Below, piece by piece: positions 63,611 through 64,000 of a stretch of DNA of 64,000 bases. Every line of letters starts with the position of its first letter. Position 1 is the first letter of the stretch. Where the stretch lies: positions 3,906,001 to 3,970,000 of the forward strand of contig NZ_CP133720.1 of assembly GCF_031326225.1 (NCBI RefSeq), read 5' to 3'. Position numbers and translations under genes: made by a program. Below the pieces are notes generated by a model. It was not told the DNA's origin. It was given only the letters and a program-made list of their open reading frames with translations, and did no database searches. The stretch comes from Undibacterium cyanobacteriorum. Lineage in GTDB: Bacteria > Pseudomonadota > Gammaproteobacteria > Burkholderiales > Burkholderiaceae_D.

Positions 63611-64000
63611 TTAGAAGCGCCAGTAGATGGACGCATGCGCCGCGCGTCCTGTTTGCGTATAGGCATCAACAACAACCGAGGTGGCGGCTAAGCCCTGTAC
63701 GTCGGTCCAATTCCAATACTTCTTATTGCCGAGATTCTCGATTGACAAGCGCGCCGTCAACTGTGGATTGATTTGGTAATTGAACTGCAGATCGACAACA
63801 TTCACTGCTGGAACCAAGAATTGCTTAATGCGCGGTGGCGTCGCAGGCTTAGGAAGATACGCACTGTTCAAGTCAGCTTCATTCTTGGCACTGACATGGC
63901 GTGCATTTATTTGGAAATCAAACTGGGCATCTTTCACACGCAAGCCGAGTACGGCTTTATTGGGGTTGATGGAATTGAGCGGCAGATGCGTGATCTCATC
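63611..64000 (-). CDS. TonB-dependent receptor (C-terminal part, runs off the window)
   Basis: The last 129 residues of an outer-membrane barrel are visible. LPLNSINPNKAVLGLRV is typical of heme/hemoglobin-type TonB receptors, TARLSIENLGNKKYWNW is the penultimate strand, and the chain ends in the outer-membrane signature IYWRF. The substrate class (heme or iron) is inferred from the resemblance. The plug domain and TonB box are outside the window. Confidence 0.9.
   Translation of the reverse strand, partial: DEITHLPLNSINPNKAVLGLRVKDAQFDFQINARHVSAKNEADLNSAYLPKPATPPRIKQFLVPAVNVVDLQFNYQINPQLTARLSIENLGNKKYWNWTDVQGLAATSVVVDAYTQTGRAAHASIYWRF

Overview
The window looks like part of a chromosome from a mesophilic, denitrification-capable betaproteobacterium, most likely Burkholderiales/Oxalobacteraceae and resembling Undibacterium or relatives. 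This rests on the protein sequences (Atm1-type exporter, DUF3034 protein, FadD, ThiC/ThiS/ThiG), roughly 50% GC, and REP-type palindromes (GTCATTCCCGCG...) that are common in that order. The assignment is an inference from family resemblance, not a database match. I see no rRNA, tRNA, CRISPR array, transposase or prophage.

Layout. 1-3.5 kb (minus): thiamine operon thiC-thiS-thiG-thiD behind a TPP riboswitch whose output appears to be a hairpin over the thiC Shine-Dalgarno. 3.7-9.4 kb: a TPR/GGDEF diguanylate cyclase and valS. 9.4-20 kb: an accessory stretch of small secreted or membrane proteins of unknown function, a K+ channel, dispersed palindromic repeats, a minus-strand operon in which two genes look frameshifted at homopolymers, and an ArsR-SRPBCC regulator pair. 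20-24.4 kb: VOC protein, small membrane protein, and a zinc-ribbon/SPFH module. 24.4-29 kb: two tandem alkaline phosphatases behind a likely PhoB box, an RpiR regulator, and a DUF465 gene behind an FNR-type promoter. 29-35.9 kb (minus): DUF3025, pyrC, a solute-binding protein, then ECF sigma/anti-sigma, DUF3034, exported truncated globin and a second ECF sigma. 36.2-37.2 kb: a non-coding array of exact 191-bp tandem units made of long imperfect hairpins. A diverged, still-paired relative lies between thiG and thiS. 37-54 kb: gdhA, HypT-like LysR regulator, Atm1 exporter, yciA, a solute-binding protein, fadD, a molybdopterin oxidoreductase, dsbB-prmC-GNAT and tex.

54-63.5 kb is a denitrification island: norC-norB, a terminator, then norQ, a membrane protein, a polyferredoxin and norD, followed by nirS (cytochrome cd1), nirM (c551-type donor) and a short exported protein resembling part of NirF. 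Both norC and nirS carry upstream TTGAY-N4-RTCAA boxes expected for FNR/Dnr-type control, and the DUF465 gene at 28.8 kb has a similar promoter. NirS would reduce nitrite to NO with electrons from NirM, and NorCB would reduce NO to N2O. The heme d1 biosynthesis genes are not in the window. The window ends inside a TonB-dependent receptor.
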